Source of the DNA: Streptomyces coryli
GTDB lineage: Bacteria > Actinomycetota > Actinomycetes > Streptomycetales > Streptomycetaceae
DNA: 64,000 nucleotides
Reading direction: 5' to 3'
Assembly: GCF_011044975.1 (NCBI RefSeq)
Contig: NZ_JAAKZV010000007.1
Location: 19,542 to 83,541 of the forward strand
Below the pieces are notes generated by a model. The model was not told the DNA's origin. It was given only the letters and a program-made list of their open reading frames with translations, and made no database searches. Shown in pieces: positions 16,690 to 24,538 of the stretch. The stretch's first letter is position 1; the number at the start of each line of letters is the position of its first letter. The translations under genes and the position numbers were made by a program.

Positions 16690-17040
16690 GTGCGGCGTCT
16701 AATCGCCAGCGCTGCGACGGCACTTGCCGTCGGTGCGGTTCTGGCCGGTGGCAGTCCGGCGGTCGCCGATTCGGCGACATCGAATGGTGACGTGGCCACC
16801 ATGGGGCAATTCACCTGCGAGGAGTGGGGCCGGTACGGGGTGACTGACCGCCGTACTCCCGTGCACGTGGGGCCGAGCGGGTCCTCGACGGTCACCGGCT
16901 AGATAGCCGGCGGCGAGCGGGTCCGCGGATACTGCCGCTGCATCAACAGCGCGGGGAATGTCTGGTACGAGATAACCGGCAATCTGGGCAACGACTTGGA
17001 AGAGAAGGACGCCCGGTTCATCTACTCCGGTTACCTGTAA
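16690..17040 (+). pseudogene. Secreted SH3b-domain protein interrupted by an in-frame TAG
   Basis: The reading frame runs from GTG 16690 (preceded by GAAAGGG) to TAA 17038-17040, 117 codons, broken only by a TAG at 16900-16902 (codon 71). Residues 1-27 are a signal peptide ending near AVADS. Before the stop the protein reads CEEWGRYGVTDRRTPVHVGPS and after it GYCRCINSAGNVWYEITG and FIYSGYL. Together these form one bacterial SH3-like domain with its usual cysteines and the terminal YSGYL. The domain is therefore split by a single nonsense codon rather than degraded. A paralogue with a different lesion follows ten bases later. Either a pseudogene or a case of stop-codon readthrough is possible; a pseudogene is the simpler reading. 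Confidence 0.75.
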
Positions 17041-17049
17041 GGGGGAAAT

Positions 17050-17320
17050 GTGCGCAAGGCTGTCCTTGCCGCGGCCGCGGTTGCGGTCGGCGTCATCGCC
17101 GGCGGGACCGCAGTCGCCAGTCTGACGGCGGATTCCCGTATGTGAGTGGTGGAACAAGCCCGGTGTGACCGACCGTCGCACCGCGTACTACCTCGACGCG
17201 GGCAGGGAGATCACGGGCTACTACCGGTGCATCAACAGCCACGGCAACGTGTGGTACGAAATAACCGGAAAGCTGGAGGAAAACGGCGGCGGTCATTTCG
17301 TCTACTCGGGCAATCTGTAG
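17050..17320 (+). pseudogene. Second secreted SH3b-domain paralogue, frameshifted after the signal peptide
   Basis: From GTG 17050 the frame encodes a signal-peptide-like stretch (VRKAVLAAAAVAVGVIAGG) but stops at TGA after the codons for DSRM (about 17143-17145). The mature domain continues in another frame as CEWWNKPGVTDRRTAYY, GYYRCINSHGNVWYEITG and VYSGNL, ending at TAG 17318-17320. This part aligns closely with the upstream SH3b gene. The span is 271 bases, one more than a multiple of three, which fits a single-base indel near 17140. It is a tandem duplicate of the preceding gene with a different lesion. Confidence 0.75.
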
Positions 17321-17335
17321 ACAGGTAGACCCACT

Positions 17336-17372
17336 GAAGCGGACGGAACACGTGTCGTGTTCCGTCCGCTTC
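17336..17372. terminator. Bidirectional terminator, 16-bp perfect stem
   Basis: GAAGCGGACGGAACAC (17336-17351) and GTGTTCCGTCCGCTTC (17357-17372) are perfect complements around a five-base loop. The hairpin lies between the convergent SH3b paralogue and the Pro/Gln-rich membrane protein gene and can terminate both. Confidence 0.85.
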
Positions 17373-17385
17373 GGCCGTCTTCAGG

Positions 17386-18393
17386 TCACTGCTCGAGCGG
17401 GCGCAGGCTCTTCATCATCTTCTCGATGGTGCTCTGCGGGACCTCGTCCTTCACCTTGAAGTCGGTGAGAAGGACAAAGGTCTTGAGCTCGCCTTCCTTG
17501 TCCTCGAAGCTGAAGGCGACTGCCTTGCCGTTCTGTCCGGTGCACTTATTGGTCTTCGTCGCTCCCGTGGTGGTCGCGATGACGTACTTCCCGGACGTGC
17601 CGTACGAGTTCGAGAAAGCCTTGGGCTTGGTGTATTCGAGCTTGCCGGCCTTGACTTCCTTCTTGGGGTCTTTGTAATACCCGTACGCGGCCCAGGCCAT
17701 GGCCTCGTTAGTGGCCGCTTCGCCGGTGTTCTTCGCCCCCTGCGCGCCCTTGGTGCCGACCGAGGCTCGCGTATAGGTGTCGTCTCCGGACTTGCACCAC
17801 TTCTGCTTGAACACCGCCGGAGCCGAGAAGGATACGGCCGGCCCGGGGAAATCCGACTTGTCGTACGGGTCCTCAAGACCCCAACCGGTGTCGGCGCCCA
17901 GCACCTCCCAGCTCGGCGGGACGTCGAAGAGCGTGCCGTGCTTGGGGTTGGAAACCGGCTTCCAGCCCGGGACTACGGCCTTCAGGCCGCCGTTTGCGCC
18001 GTCGCTGCGTGGGTCGTCGGAGGTGCTCTGGCTGGGCTCGTCGGTCTTCTTTGTTGCCTTGGGTGACTTCGAGGTGCCCGCGACCGGGTCCTTGCCGCCG
18101 TCGTCGCGGTTCATCAGGACGACGCCGACCACCACCGCCGCGGCCAGGACCGCGACCGCTGTGACTATTGCCACTATGGAGGAGGTCTTCGGGCCCTGCT
18201 TCTGGGGCGGCTGCATGCCGCCGGGGGGTGTGGGGGGTGACCAGCCGGGGGCCGGCTGTTGGTACGGGTTCGGCTGCTGCCCGTACGGCTGTTGCTGGCC
18301 GTACTGCGGGGGCTGCTGGTACGGATTGGGTCCCTGTTGGTTCGGGTGCTGCTCGCCCCCGGGCTGCTGTCCTTGCCACATGGGCAGCACCAT
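17386..18393 (-). CDS. Pro/Gln-rich single-pass membrane protein, unknown function
   Basis: A 335-residue protein with three clear parts. Residues 1-72 are a low-complexity cytosolic region rich in Gln, Pro, Gly, Tyr and Asn (repeats of the PYQQPPQYGQQQ type). Residues 73-94 are a single membrane helix. The rest is an extracellular region beginning with a Ser/Thr/Lys-rich linker (SKSPKATKKTDEPSQSTSDD) and ending in a folded domain of about 200 residues with two cysteines (KWCKSGDD; KCTGQNGK). The architecture is common among Streptomyces surface proteins that sit near kinases or secretion genes. The family is unnamed to me. Starts at ATG 18393 or ATG 18381 are both possible; neither has a strong ribosome site. 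Confidence 0.75.
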   Translation of the reverse strand: MVLPMWQGQQPGGEQHPNQQGPNPYQQPPQYGQQQPYGQQPNPYQQPAPGWSPPTPPGGMQPPQKQGPKTSSIVAIVTAVAVLAAAVVVGVVLMNRDDGGKDPVAGTSKSPKATKKTDEPSQSTSDDPRSDGANGGLKAVVPGWKPVSNPKHGTLFDVPPSWEVLGADTGWGLEDPYDKSDFPGPAVSFSAPAVFKQKWCKSGDDTYTRASVGTKGAQGAKNTGEAATNEAMAWAAYGYYKDPKKEVKAGKLEYTKPKAFSNSYGTSGKYVIATTTGATKTNKCTGQNGKAVAFSFEDKEGELKTFVLLTDFKVKDEVPQSTIEKMMKSLRPLEQ

Positions 18394-18445
18394 ATCCGGC
18401 GGCGCCGCCGGGCCGCGCTTGCTACTGGCTGGTAACGTGCGGCGC

Positions 18446-18910
18446 ATGCCCGAGACTCTGCCGGATATCGGCGAAATGATGGCGGCCACCGTGCCCATGG
18501 CCCGCACCCTCAATCTCGTCTTCGAGGAGACGGGCGCCGAGCGCGCGACCGTCCGCCTGCCCGACCAGCCCGCGTACCACAATCACGTCGGCGGGCCGCA
18601 CGCCGGCGCGATGTTCACGCTCGCCGAGACGGCCAGCGGTGCCATCGTTCTCGCGGCGTTCGGCGACCAGTTGCAGCGGGCGGTGCCGCTCGCCGTGCGG
18701 GCCGAGATCGGCTACGCCAAGCTGGCCATGGGGGACGTCACCGCCACCGCGCGGCTCGGCCGTCCGGCCGCCGAGGTCGTCGCGGAGCTGGATGCGGGCA
18801 GTCGGCCGGAGTTCCCGGTCGAGGTGGACATCACGCGGGCGGACGGGGCCGTTACCGGGCAGATGCGGATCATCTGGACGTTGCGTCCTAATGACCCCAA
18901 GACCCCCTGA
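18446..18910 (+). CDS. DUF4442/PaaI-like hotdog-fold thioesterase
   Basis: A 154-residue hotdog-fold protein of the DUF4442/PaaI group, probably an acyl-CoA thioesterase. The fold is indicated by NHVGGPHAGAMFTLAETASG, the segment where hotdog enzymes place their active-site helix, and by the strand pairs VPLAVRAEIGYAKLAMGDVTATARL and EFPVEVDITRADGAVTGQMRIIWTL. The ATG at 18446 was chosen because it opens the conserved region; an upstream GTG at 18436 is possible. It is divergent from the Pro/Gln-rich gene and convergent with the gamma carbonic anhydrase gene. The acyl substrate is unknown. Confidence 0.8.
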   Translation: MPETLPDIGEMMAATVPMARTLNLVFEETGAERATVRLPDQPAYHNHVGGPHAGAMFTLAETASGAIVLAAFGDQLQRAVPLAVRAEIGYAKLAMGDVTATARLGRPAAEVVAELDAGSRPEFPVEVDITRADGAVTGQMRIIWTLRPNDPKTP

Positions 18911-18921
18911 GTCTGCCTGAC

Positions 18922-19446
18922 TCAGGCGTTCTCGCCATGCAGCCGGGCCAGGCCCACGTACCCCTCCGCGTTCAGCCGGATGTGGTCGCGCTCCTCGTCC
19001 GTCAGCGGGCGCCGCACCTTCGCCGGGACGCCGGCGACCAGCGAGCCCGGCGGCACCTGCATGCCCTGCGGCACCAGTGCCTGTGCCGCGACCAGCGAAC
19101 CGGTGCCGATCACCGCGCCGTTGAGCACCGTCGCGCCCATGCCGATGAGGACGTCGTCCTCGATGGTGCAGCCGTGCACCACCGCGTTGTGGCCGATGGT
19201 GACCCGGTCGCCGATGGTGACCGGGAAGCCGGGGTCGCAGTGGACGCTGGAGTTGTCCTGGACGTTGCTGTCGGCGCCGAGCGTGATCGGGCCGCAGTCG
19301 GCGCGCAGTACGGCGTGGTACCAGACGCTCGAGCCGGCGGCGAGCGTCACCTCGCCGACCACGACGGCGGTGGGGGCGGTGTACGCCTCGGGGTCGACCT
19401 TCGGTTCCTTGCCGCCGACGCCGGTGATCAAAGCCCGCTCCGCCAT
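18922..19446 (-). CDS. Gamma-carbonic anhydrase-family protein (left-handed beta-helix)
   Basis: A 174-residue protein of the gamma-carbonic anhydrase/PaaY/YrdA family. It contains the hexapeptide repeats of a left-handed beta-helix (SNVQDNSSVHCDPGFPVTIGDRVTIGHNAVVHGCTIEDDVLIGMGATVLNG, read as successive turns). The three zinc-binding histidines can be placed in SSVHCD, TIGHNAVV and VVHGC. The C-terminal helix is typical (DEERDHIRLNAEGYVGLA). Family members hydrate CO2 or act on CoA thioesters, and many show no measurable activity. It is head to head with the acyltransferase gene, which is another left-handed beta-helix protein. Confidence 0.9.
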   Translation of the reverse strand: MAERALITGVGGKEPKVDPEAYTAPTAVVVGEVTLAAGSSVWYHAVLRADCGPITLGADSNVQDNSSVHCDPGFPVTIGDRVTIGHNAVVHGCTIEDDVLIGMGATVLNGAVIGTGSLVAAQALVPQGMQVPPGSLVAGVPAKVRRPLTDEERDHIRLNAEGYVGLARLHGENA

Positions 19447-19496
19447 CGCTCTGCTCGCTCTCTTCCGCTGGGAAAACCGCTTCGGGGGGTGTCCTC

Positions 19497-20294
19497 GTGC
19501 CGCGCCCTACCGCACAGTACGGTGTCCGGGTGCCGACCGAGCGAAGCAGCCCCCTGAGCCGGGCGCTGTCCCGTGCCGTGCACCGCGGCTGGCGCTGGGT
19601 GCAGCGCACGGGGGCGGTGACTGCCCAGCGCCCCGGGCCGTATCGCTTCCGCCGGATCGGGCACGGCACCAAGCTCGCCTTCCCGCAGGGGACGGTCTTC
19701 GGCGAGCCGTGGATCGAGCTCGGCGACCACTGCATCGTCGGGCAGCATGTCACCCTCACCGCCGGGCTGATGCCCGATCTCGACCTTGGTACGGACACGG
19801 TGCTGCGGATCGGCAACGGGGTGGTGCTGGGGCGCGGCAGTCATGTGGTGGGGGACCGGCCGGTGGATATCGGTGACGACGTCTTCTGCGGGCCGTATGT
19901 CTACATCACCACGACGAATCACAGCTACGACGATCCGCACGAGCCCGTCGGCAAGCAGTGGCCGCGGACCGCGCCCGTCGTGATCGGGGCGGGCAGCTGG
20001 CTCGGGGCCGGGGCGCTGATCCTGCCGGGTGCGCGGCTGGGGCGGAATGTGGTCGTCGCGGCCGGTTCGGTCGTACGGGGCGAGGTACCCGACCATGCCG
20101 TGGTCGCGGGAGCGCCGGCGAAGGTCGTACGCCGCTGGGATCCGGAGGCCGGCTGGCAGCCGCCGCTGCGGACGCCGCCGCCGCGGCCGATCCCGGAGGG
20201 GATCACGCCCGAGGAGCTCCTTGCCCTCGCCGACTGGGACCCGTCCGGATGGGACGGCAGCGGCGAAAAGGGGACACTGGACCCGTCGAGCTGA
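19497..20294 (+). CDS. Left-handed beta-helix acyltransferase
   Basis: A 265-residue acyltransferase of the hexapeptide-repeat superfamily (maltose/galactoside acetyltransferase type), transferring acetyl or another acyl group from CoA. The beta-helix runs from about IELGDHCIVGQHVTL to VVAAGSVVRGEVPDHAVVAGAPAKVVRRW, the latter being the classical C-terminal signature. TTTNHSYDDPHEP contains the catalytic histidine region. A Pro-rich C-terminus follows. GTG 19497 is used as start because GGGGGG lies upstream; GTG 19530 is an alternative. A small membrane peptide gene follows 13 bases later, probably co-transcribed. Confidence 0.85.
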   Translation: MPRPTAQYGVRVPTERSSPLSRALSRAVHRGWRWVQRTGAVTAQRPGPYRFRRIGHGTKLAFPQGTVFGEPWIELGDHCIVGQHVTLTAGLMPDLDLGTDTVLRIGNGVVLGRGSHVVGDRPVDIGDDVFCGPYVYITTTNHSYDDPHEPVGKQWPRTAPVVIGAGSWLGAGALILPGARLGRNVVVAAGSVVRGEVPDHAVVAGAPAKVVRRWDPEAGWQPPLRTPPPRPIPEGITPEELLALADWDPSGWDGSGEKGTLDPSS

Positions 20295-20307
20295 GGAGGT
20301 GGCCGCG

Positions 20308-20400
20308 GTGAATAACCGCACGCTGCGCATCCTGCTCACGGTGGTCGTCGTCATCCACGCCATCGCGCTCGCGCTCTACGCGTGGCGCAACCACTGGTGA
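20308..20400 (+). CDS. Small single-pass membrane peptide (30 aa)
   Basis: A 31-codon gene starts at GTG 20308 with a perfect ribosome site (GAGGAGGT, about 20293-20300) and ends at TGA 20398-20400. The peptide has a basic N-terminus (NNRTLR), about 18 strongly hydrophobic residues and a Trp/Arg/His end (AWRNHW). That is the pattern of a membrane microprotein. Third positions are almost all G or C. It follows the acyltransferase by 13 bases, so it may be a partner subunit. No function is known to me. Confidence 0.65.
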   Translation: MNNRTLRILLTVVVVIHAIALALYAWRNHW

Positions 20401-20416
20401 CTCAGCCACTGGTGAC

Positions 20417-21283
20417 TCATCCGGACGCCAGCAGCACCGTCCCCGCGAGCGCGAGTCCCGCGCCCGCGGCCTGGATCCCGCGCAGCCGCTCGTGCAGCAG
20501 GCCGCGCGCGGCCAGCGCGGTCACCACCGGGTAGAGCGAGGCGAGCACGGCCGCCACCGTGACCGGGCCTGAGCGGGTGGCCAGCGCGTAGGTGCCGTTC
20601 GCGGCCACGTCCGCCAGGCCGACGAAGGCGAGCGCGGGGAGGGCCGGTATGAGCGAGCGGGCACCGCCCTCCGGGAAGGCCGCGCCGCCGCGCAGGGTGC
20701 CGGCCCACAGGACCGGGGCGCCGACCGCGACGTTGACCACCCGCTGCACGAACAGCGCCAGGAACAGCCCGTTGAGGGTGGTGGACGCCTCCGCGATGAA
20801 GGCCATCGTGGCGCCGAAGCCGAGCGCCGCGACGAGCGTGAGCCAGACCGTCTGCCGCTGCACCGGCGCCCCGCGCAGCTGCGGGCCCGCCGCCAGCACC
20901 ACGCCGGTGACGGCCACGGCTATCCCGCCCAGCTGCAGCAGGTCGGGACGTTCCGCGTGGATCACCAGGCCGGCGCCGAACGGCACCACGACGCCGACCG
21001 TGCCCAGCGGCGAGACCACGCCCATCGGGCCGAGGGCGAGCGCCTTGTAGAAGCAGAACATCGCGAGCGGGCCGACCGCCCCGGCCGCGACCGCGAACCA
21101 GAGCCGGTCGCTCGCCTCGCTCCACGCGCCCGTCGCCAGCACGATCACGCCGAGCGCGGCCACCGCGATGGTCTGCGAGACGACCACGACGGTGAGCGCC
21201 TTGATACGTCGCGTCAGGATCCCGCCGCCGAAGTCGGCGAAGCCCCACAGGAGGCTGGTGGCGAGGGCGAGAACCGCTGACAT
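20417..21283 (-). CDS. EamA-family (DMT) transporter
   Basis: A 288-residue membrane protein with ten predicted helices made of two EamA repeats, in the drug/metabolite transporter superfamily. The repeats begin around SAVLALATSLLWGFADFGGG and VWLTLVAALGFGATMAF. The end of each repeat has the usual glycine/proline-rich helix (GVVSPLGTVGVVVPFGAGL; VTVAAVLASLYPVVTALAARGLL). Members export amino acids, purines or drugs. It is divergently transcribed from the XRE-cupin regulator gene, a common pairing in which the regulator controls the exporter. Substrate unknown. Confidence 0.92.
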   Translation of the reverse strand: MSAVLALATSLLWGFADFGGGILTRRIKALTVVVVSQTIAVAALGVIVLATGAWSEASDRLWFAVAAGAVGPLAMFCFYKALALGPMGVVSPLGTVGVVVPFGAGLVIHAERPDLLQLGGIAVAVTGVVLAAGPQLRGAPVQRQTVWLTLVAALGFGATMAFIAEASTTLNGLFLALFVQRVVNVAVGAPVLWAGTLRGGAAFPEGGARSLIPALPALAFVGLADVAANGTYALATRSGPVTVAAVLASLYPVVTALAARGLLHERLRGIQAAGAGLALAGTVLLASG

Positions 21284-21300
21284 GGAGGTGACCTGCCTTG

Positions 21301-21343
21301 AGTACAGTGTGGTGGACGGTGAAGTACAGCAGACCGTAGTACA
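21301..21343. promoter_or_regulatory. Three AGTACA repeats between the EamA and XRE-cupin genes
   Basis: AGTACA occurs at 21301-21306, 21323-21328 and 21338-21343 within the 100-base divergent gap, with spacings of 22 and 15 bases. Because GTAC is itself palindromic, each copy can be read on both strands. They are good candidates for operator sites of the adjacent regulator. Confidence 0.45.
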
Positions 21344-21383
21344 TTGAAGTGAACTTGGCCATCCAGAATAATGGACGGACGTT

Positions 21384-21956
21384 GTGACGGACCTCGATCA
21401 CCTCACGCAGTCGCTGGCGCGCAACCTCCACCGCTACCGCGCGGAGGCCGGTCTGACCCTGGAGGCCCTCGCCGCACGGGCAGGGGTCAGCCGCGGCATG
21501 ATCATCCAGATCGAGCAGGCGCGGACGAACCCCAGCGTGGCGACCACCTTCAAGCTCGCCGACGCGCTCGGCGTCAGCCTGACGGCGCTGCTCGACTACG
21601 AAACCGGCCCGCAGGTGCGGGTGATGGCGCCCAAGCAGCAGGTGCAGATGTGGTCGACGGAGGCGGGCAGCTCCTCGCGGCTGCTGGTCGACGCGCAGGC
21701 GCCGGGCCCGTTCGAGCTGTGGACGTGGCGGCTGGCGCCGGGCGACGCGAGCGCCTCCGATCCGCACCCGCCGGGCACGGTCGAGCTGCTGCACGTAACC
21801 GCCGGTGAACTGACCCTCGTCGTCGACGACGAGCCGTATCCGGTGCCCGCCGGACACTCGGCGAGCTTCGAGGGCAGCCGCCCGCATACGTACCGCAACG
21901 ACGGTGACCAGCCTGTGGACATGACCCTGGCCGTCTCGATCCCCGCCGTACGCTGA
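21384..21956 (+). CDS. XRE-family regulator with C-terminal cupin domain
   Basis: A 190-residue transcription regulator. The helix-turn-helix occupies about residues 10-65 (LARNLHRYRAEAGLTLEALA; AGVSRGMIIQIEQARTNPSVATTFKLADALGVS). A cupin domain spans about 105-188 (WRLAPGDASASDPHPPGTVELLHVTAG; VPAGHSASFEGSRPHTYRN) and probably binds the small-molecule inducer. The GTG start at 21384 directly precedes the conserved region. It sits opposite the EamA exporter, so its likely job is to repress that exporter until the transported compound binds. Three AGTACA repeats lie between them. Confidence 0.92.
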   Translation: MTDLDHLTQSLARNLHRYRAEAGLTLEALAARAGVSRGMIIQIEQARTNPSVATTFKLADALGVSLTALLDYETGPQVRVMAPKQQVQMWSTEAGSSSRLLVDAQAPGPFELWTWRLAPGDASASDPHPPGTVELLHVTAGELTLVVDDEPYPVPAGHSASFEGSRPHTYRNDGDQPVDMTLAVSIPAVR

Positions 21957-21961
21957 AAGCC

Positions 21962-22516
21962 ATGCGTCCGCCGATCGGAAACTTCAGCGAAGCCCACCCT
22001 GCCCCCGAGGTCCTCGACCGCCTCGCCGAGCCCGTGGCCGCCGCGGTGCGCGCCTGGCGTCAGGTCGTACCGGCCGCGGAGCTGCTCTACGTCGACAGCG
22101 ACCCGGAGGTCGCCGACACCGCCGTCTTCTGCGAGACCTACGGCGAGGAGCTGCTGGAGCAGTCGGCCAACTGCGTGATCACCGCGGGCAAGCGCGGCGG
22201 CGAGCTCAGCTACGCGGCCTGCGTGGTGCTGTCCACCACCCGCGTCGATGTCAACGGCGTGGTGCGCAAGCAGCTCGGCGCCCGCAAGGCGTCGTTCGCG
22301 CCCATGGACACCGCGGTCGGCGAGACCGGGATGGAGTACGGCGGCATCACCCCGATCGGGCTGCCGCGCGACTGGCCGGTGCTCGTCGACGCCCGGGTCG
22401 CGGACGCGCCGCACCTGGTCATCGGCAGCGGGCTGCGCCGCGGCAAGCTCATCGTCCCGGGCAAGGCCCTCGCCGGGCTGCCGGGCGCGGTGGTGATCGA
22501 GGGGCTCGGGGCGTGA
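21962..22516 (+). CDS. YbaK/EbsC-type aminoacyl-tRNA deacylase domain protein
   Basis: A 184-residue stand-alone YbaK/ProX-type editing domain, the family that removes wrongly attached amino acids from tRNA. Support comes from ELLEQSANCVITAGKRGGELSYAACVVLSTTRVDVNGVVRKQLGARKASFAPMDTAVGETGMEYGGITPIGL read as pieces: the VRKQLGARKASFA stretch carries the conserved lysine, and MEYGGITPIGLP is the family glycine/proline loop. The gene starts five bases after the XRE regulator's stop and its stop overlaps the start of the GNAT gene, so the three probably form one operon. Amino-acid specificity is not predictable. Confidence 0.85.
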   Translation: MRPPIGNFSEAHPAPEVLDRLAEPVAAAVRAWRQVVPAAELLYVDSDPEVADTAVFCETYGEELLEQSANCVITAGKRGGELSYAACVVLSTTRVDVNGVVRKQLGARKASFAPMDTAVGETGMEYGGITPIGLPRDWPVLVDARVADAPHLVIGSGLRRGKLIVPGKALAGLPGAVVIEGLGA

Positions 22517-22989
22517 CCGCCGCGGTGCGGCGGGCGCGGCCGGAGGACGCCGCCGAACTGGTGCGGCTGCGGCGCGAGATGTTCCAGGCCATGAAGGGGC
22601 GCGACGAGCCGGGGCCCTGGGAGGCCGACGCCCGCGCGATGCTGCGGCGGCAGCTCGCCGACCCGGGAACGCGTACCGGTGCCTTCGTCATCGACGGGCC
22701 CGGCGGCACCCTCGCCGCCTGCGCCGTCGGCACCATCGAGGAGCGGCTGCCTGCGCCCGGCCACCCGGACGGGCGTTTCGGCTTCGTCTTCAACGTCTGC
22801 ACCGACCCGGAGCACCGCGGCCGCGGCCACGCCCGCGCGGTCACCCGGGAGCTGCTGTCGTGGTTCGCCGAGCAGGGCGTCACCCGCGTCGACCTGCACG
22901 CCACCAAGGACGCCGAGCAGCTCTACCGCGAGTTCGGCTTCGCCGAGCATCCCATCGCCCTCTCGCTCGACCTCCCGGCCGGCCCGTAG
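22513..22989 (+). CDS. GNAT-family N-acetyltransferase
   Basis: A 158-residue GNAT acetyltransferase. The fold starts with VRRARPEDAAELVRLRREMFQ. The acetyl-CoA pyrophosphate loop is RGRGHARAVTRELL, preceded by the strand FGFVFNVCTDPEHRG. LYREFGF is the characteristic C-terminal motif. Its GTG start overlaps the stop of the YbaK-domain gene by four bases (GTGA), indicating translational coupling. The acceptor amine is unknown. Confidence 0.93.
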   Translation: MTAAVRRARPEDAAELVRLRREMFQAMKGRDEPGPWEADARAMLRRQLADPGTRTGAFVIDGPGGTLAACAVGTIEERLPAPGHPDGRFGFVFNVCTDPEHRGRGHARAVTRELLSWFAEQGVTRVDLHATKDAEQLYREFGFAEHPIALSLDLPAGP

Positions 22990-23038
22990 CACCGGATCCC
23001 GCCGCGCGGGCGCGCCCGCTGCCTCCTACCGTGGGGGG

Positions 23039-23848
23039 ATGGGCACGTGGTTCGACCAGCACATCGCAGGTTCGGGCCGGCTGCCGCTCTTCGCCTTCTT
23101 CGTCGGGCTCATCGCCGCCTTCGCGGCCATCCGCGTCAGCGTCCGCATGATCCGCGCGGGCGTGCGCTGGTGGCCGGGGAACATCAAGGCCGGCGAGACG
23201 CACATCCACCATGTCGTCTTCGGCGTGGTCTTCATGGTCATCGGCGGCGCCATCGGCCTCGCCCTGCCGGACGAACTCACCGGCTGGCGGACCGGCGTGG
23301 CGGCGATCTTCGGCATCGGGACCGGGCTGGTGCTGGACGAGTTCGCGCTGATCCTGCACCTGGAGGACGTCTACTGGACCCGGCGCGGCCGCACCTCCAT
23401 CGATGCCGTCTTCGTCGCCGTCGCGCTGATCGGGATGATCCTGCTCGGGCTGCAGCCGATCGGCCTGGACGACTGGGAGCTCTACGGCCGCAAGGCGCAC
23501 CCGGTGCCGTTCATCACCACCCTGCTCGGCTCCTTCGCGCTGGCCGTGATCACCCTGCTCAAGGGGAAGATCTGGACCGGGCTGCTGGGCATCTTCCTGC
23601 CGCCGCTGCTGGTCATCGGCGCGATCCGGCTCAGCCGGCCGCGTGCGCCGTGGGCCCGATGGCGTTACGGCGACCGGCCGCGCAAGCAGCAGCGGGCCGA
23701 ACGGCGCGAGCGGCGGCTGCGGGAGCCGGTGGTGGGGGCGAAGGTGTGGGTGCAGGAGCTGCTCGCCGGGCGGCACGATCTGCCGGAGCGGCCGGGTCGC
23801 GGCGACGCCGACCGCCGCCGCGACGAGGACCGCTCAGGGCGTCCCTGA
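23039..23848 (+). CDS. Polytopic membrane protein, unknown function
   Basis: A 269-residue membrane protein with six or seven hydrophobic segments and a long basic, Arg-rich cytosolic tail (from about RWRYGDRPRKQQRAERRERR). A conserved loop GETHIHHVVFGVVFMVIGG, with a His-x-His-His cluster, and GTGLVLDEFALILHLEDVYW, with several acidic residues and a histidine, lie in the membrane region and could bind a metal or proton. I recognise this as a widespread actinobacterial integral membrane protein but know no function. The ATG at 23039 is preceded by GTGGGGGG, giving a weak ribosome site. It ends five bases before the convergent rhomboid-like gene. Confidence 0.8.
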   Translation: MGTWFDQHIAGSGRLPLFAFFVGLIAAFAAIRVSVRMIRAGVRWWPGNIKAGETHIHHVVFGVVFMVIGGAIGLALPDELTGWRTGVAAIFGIGTGLVLDEFALILHLEDVYWTRRGRTSIDAVFVAVALIGMILLGLQPIGLDDWELYGRKAHPVPFITTLLGSFALAVITLLKGKIWTGLLGIFLPPLLVIGAIRLSRPRAPWARWRYGDRPRKQQRAERRERRLREPVVGAKVWVQELLAGRHDLPERPGRGDADRRRDEDRSGRP

Positions 23849-23852
23849 TCGT

Positions 23853-24527
23853 TCACGGCGCCCCTGACCGCTCACCGCGACCCGCCCGCCCGCGCCGCCT
23901 CCGCAGCCGCTCGTCCGCCGCCGCGAACACGAGCGCCGCCGCGATCCCGACCAGGTGCTCCTTCGCCGCCAGGTTCGGCTCCACGATCAGCTCCAGCAGC
24001 ATCAGCCCCGGCACCAGCACGAGCAGCAGGCGCGACCGCCACCGCCAGGCCAGCACCATCGCGATCCCGACCACCGCCGCCGAAGGGCCGGTGTCCCGCT
24101 CGTGCGCGACGGACGCCGCGAGACCGCCGGGCACGTCGGGGCCGAGCCATACGCCCAGCCGGGCGTAGAGCGTCCCGGCCAGCGTGGCGACCAGCGCCAC
24201 GGCCAGCGTGCGCCACCCGCCCAGTGCGAGTCCGCCGAGACCGAACGCGACCAGGACCTGCAGCACCGCACCCCAGGACGGCAGATCAGGCGCGGGCACG
24301 AACATCGAGAGCGGGGTGCGCGCCAGCGCCGTGGGCAGCGGCAGCGACGGCCGTACCACCGCCGCCCGCTCGATGAAGTCCGCGCCGGACTCGCTCTGCT
24401 GCCCGTACGAGAACATCAGCACCAGGGCCGCGCACACCGCCCCCAGCCACATGCCCCGCAGCCCGCCGCCGGTCCGCCACGCTTCGCGCAGCCCGCCGGC
24501 CAGCCGCCGCCACTCCTCGCGCAGCAC
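23853..24527 (-). CDS. Rhomboid-like membrane protein
   Basis: A 224-residue membrane protein with about six hydrophobic segments. GPSAAVVG resembles the GxSx active-site motif of rhomboid proteases, and a later helix contains a histidine in KEHLVGIAAALVFA, where rhomboids place the catalytic His. The fold is therefore probably rhomboid-like, though activity is unproven. The GTG start at 24527 lies 11 bases after the LysX stop, so the two are likely co-transcribed. The N-terminus is basic and amphipathic (REEWRRLAGGLREAWR). The pairing with LysX suggests membrane work, but no partner is evident. Confidence 0.7.
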   Translation of the reverse strand: MLREEWRRLAGGLREAWRTGGGLRGMWLGAVCAALVLMFSYGQQSESGADFIERAAVVRPSLPLPTALARTPLSMFVPAPDLPSWGAVLQVLVAFGLGGLALGGWRTLAVALVATLAGTLYARLGVWLGPDVPGGLAASVAHERDTGPSAAVVGIAMVLAWRWRSRLLLVLVPGLMLLELIVEPNLAAKEHLVGIAAALVFAAADERLRRRRGRAGRGERSGAP

Positions 24528-24538
24528 GCGCCCGGCCC

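Noticed and set aside
16690-17320. Programmed readthrough or frameshift of the SH3b genes
   Set aside because: There is no slippery sequence or pyrrolysine/selenocysteine context that I can see, and the two lesions differ. Pseudogenes are simpler; the alternative is kept only as a note.
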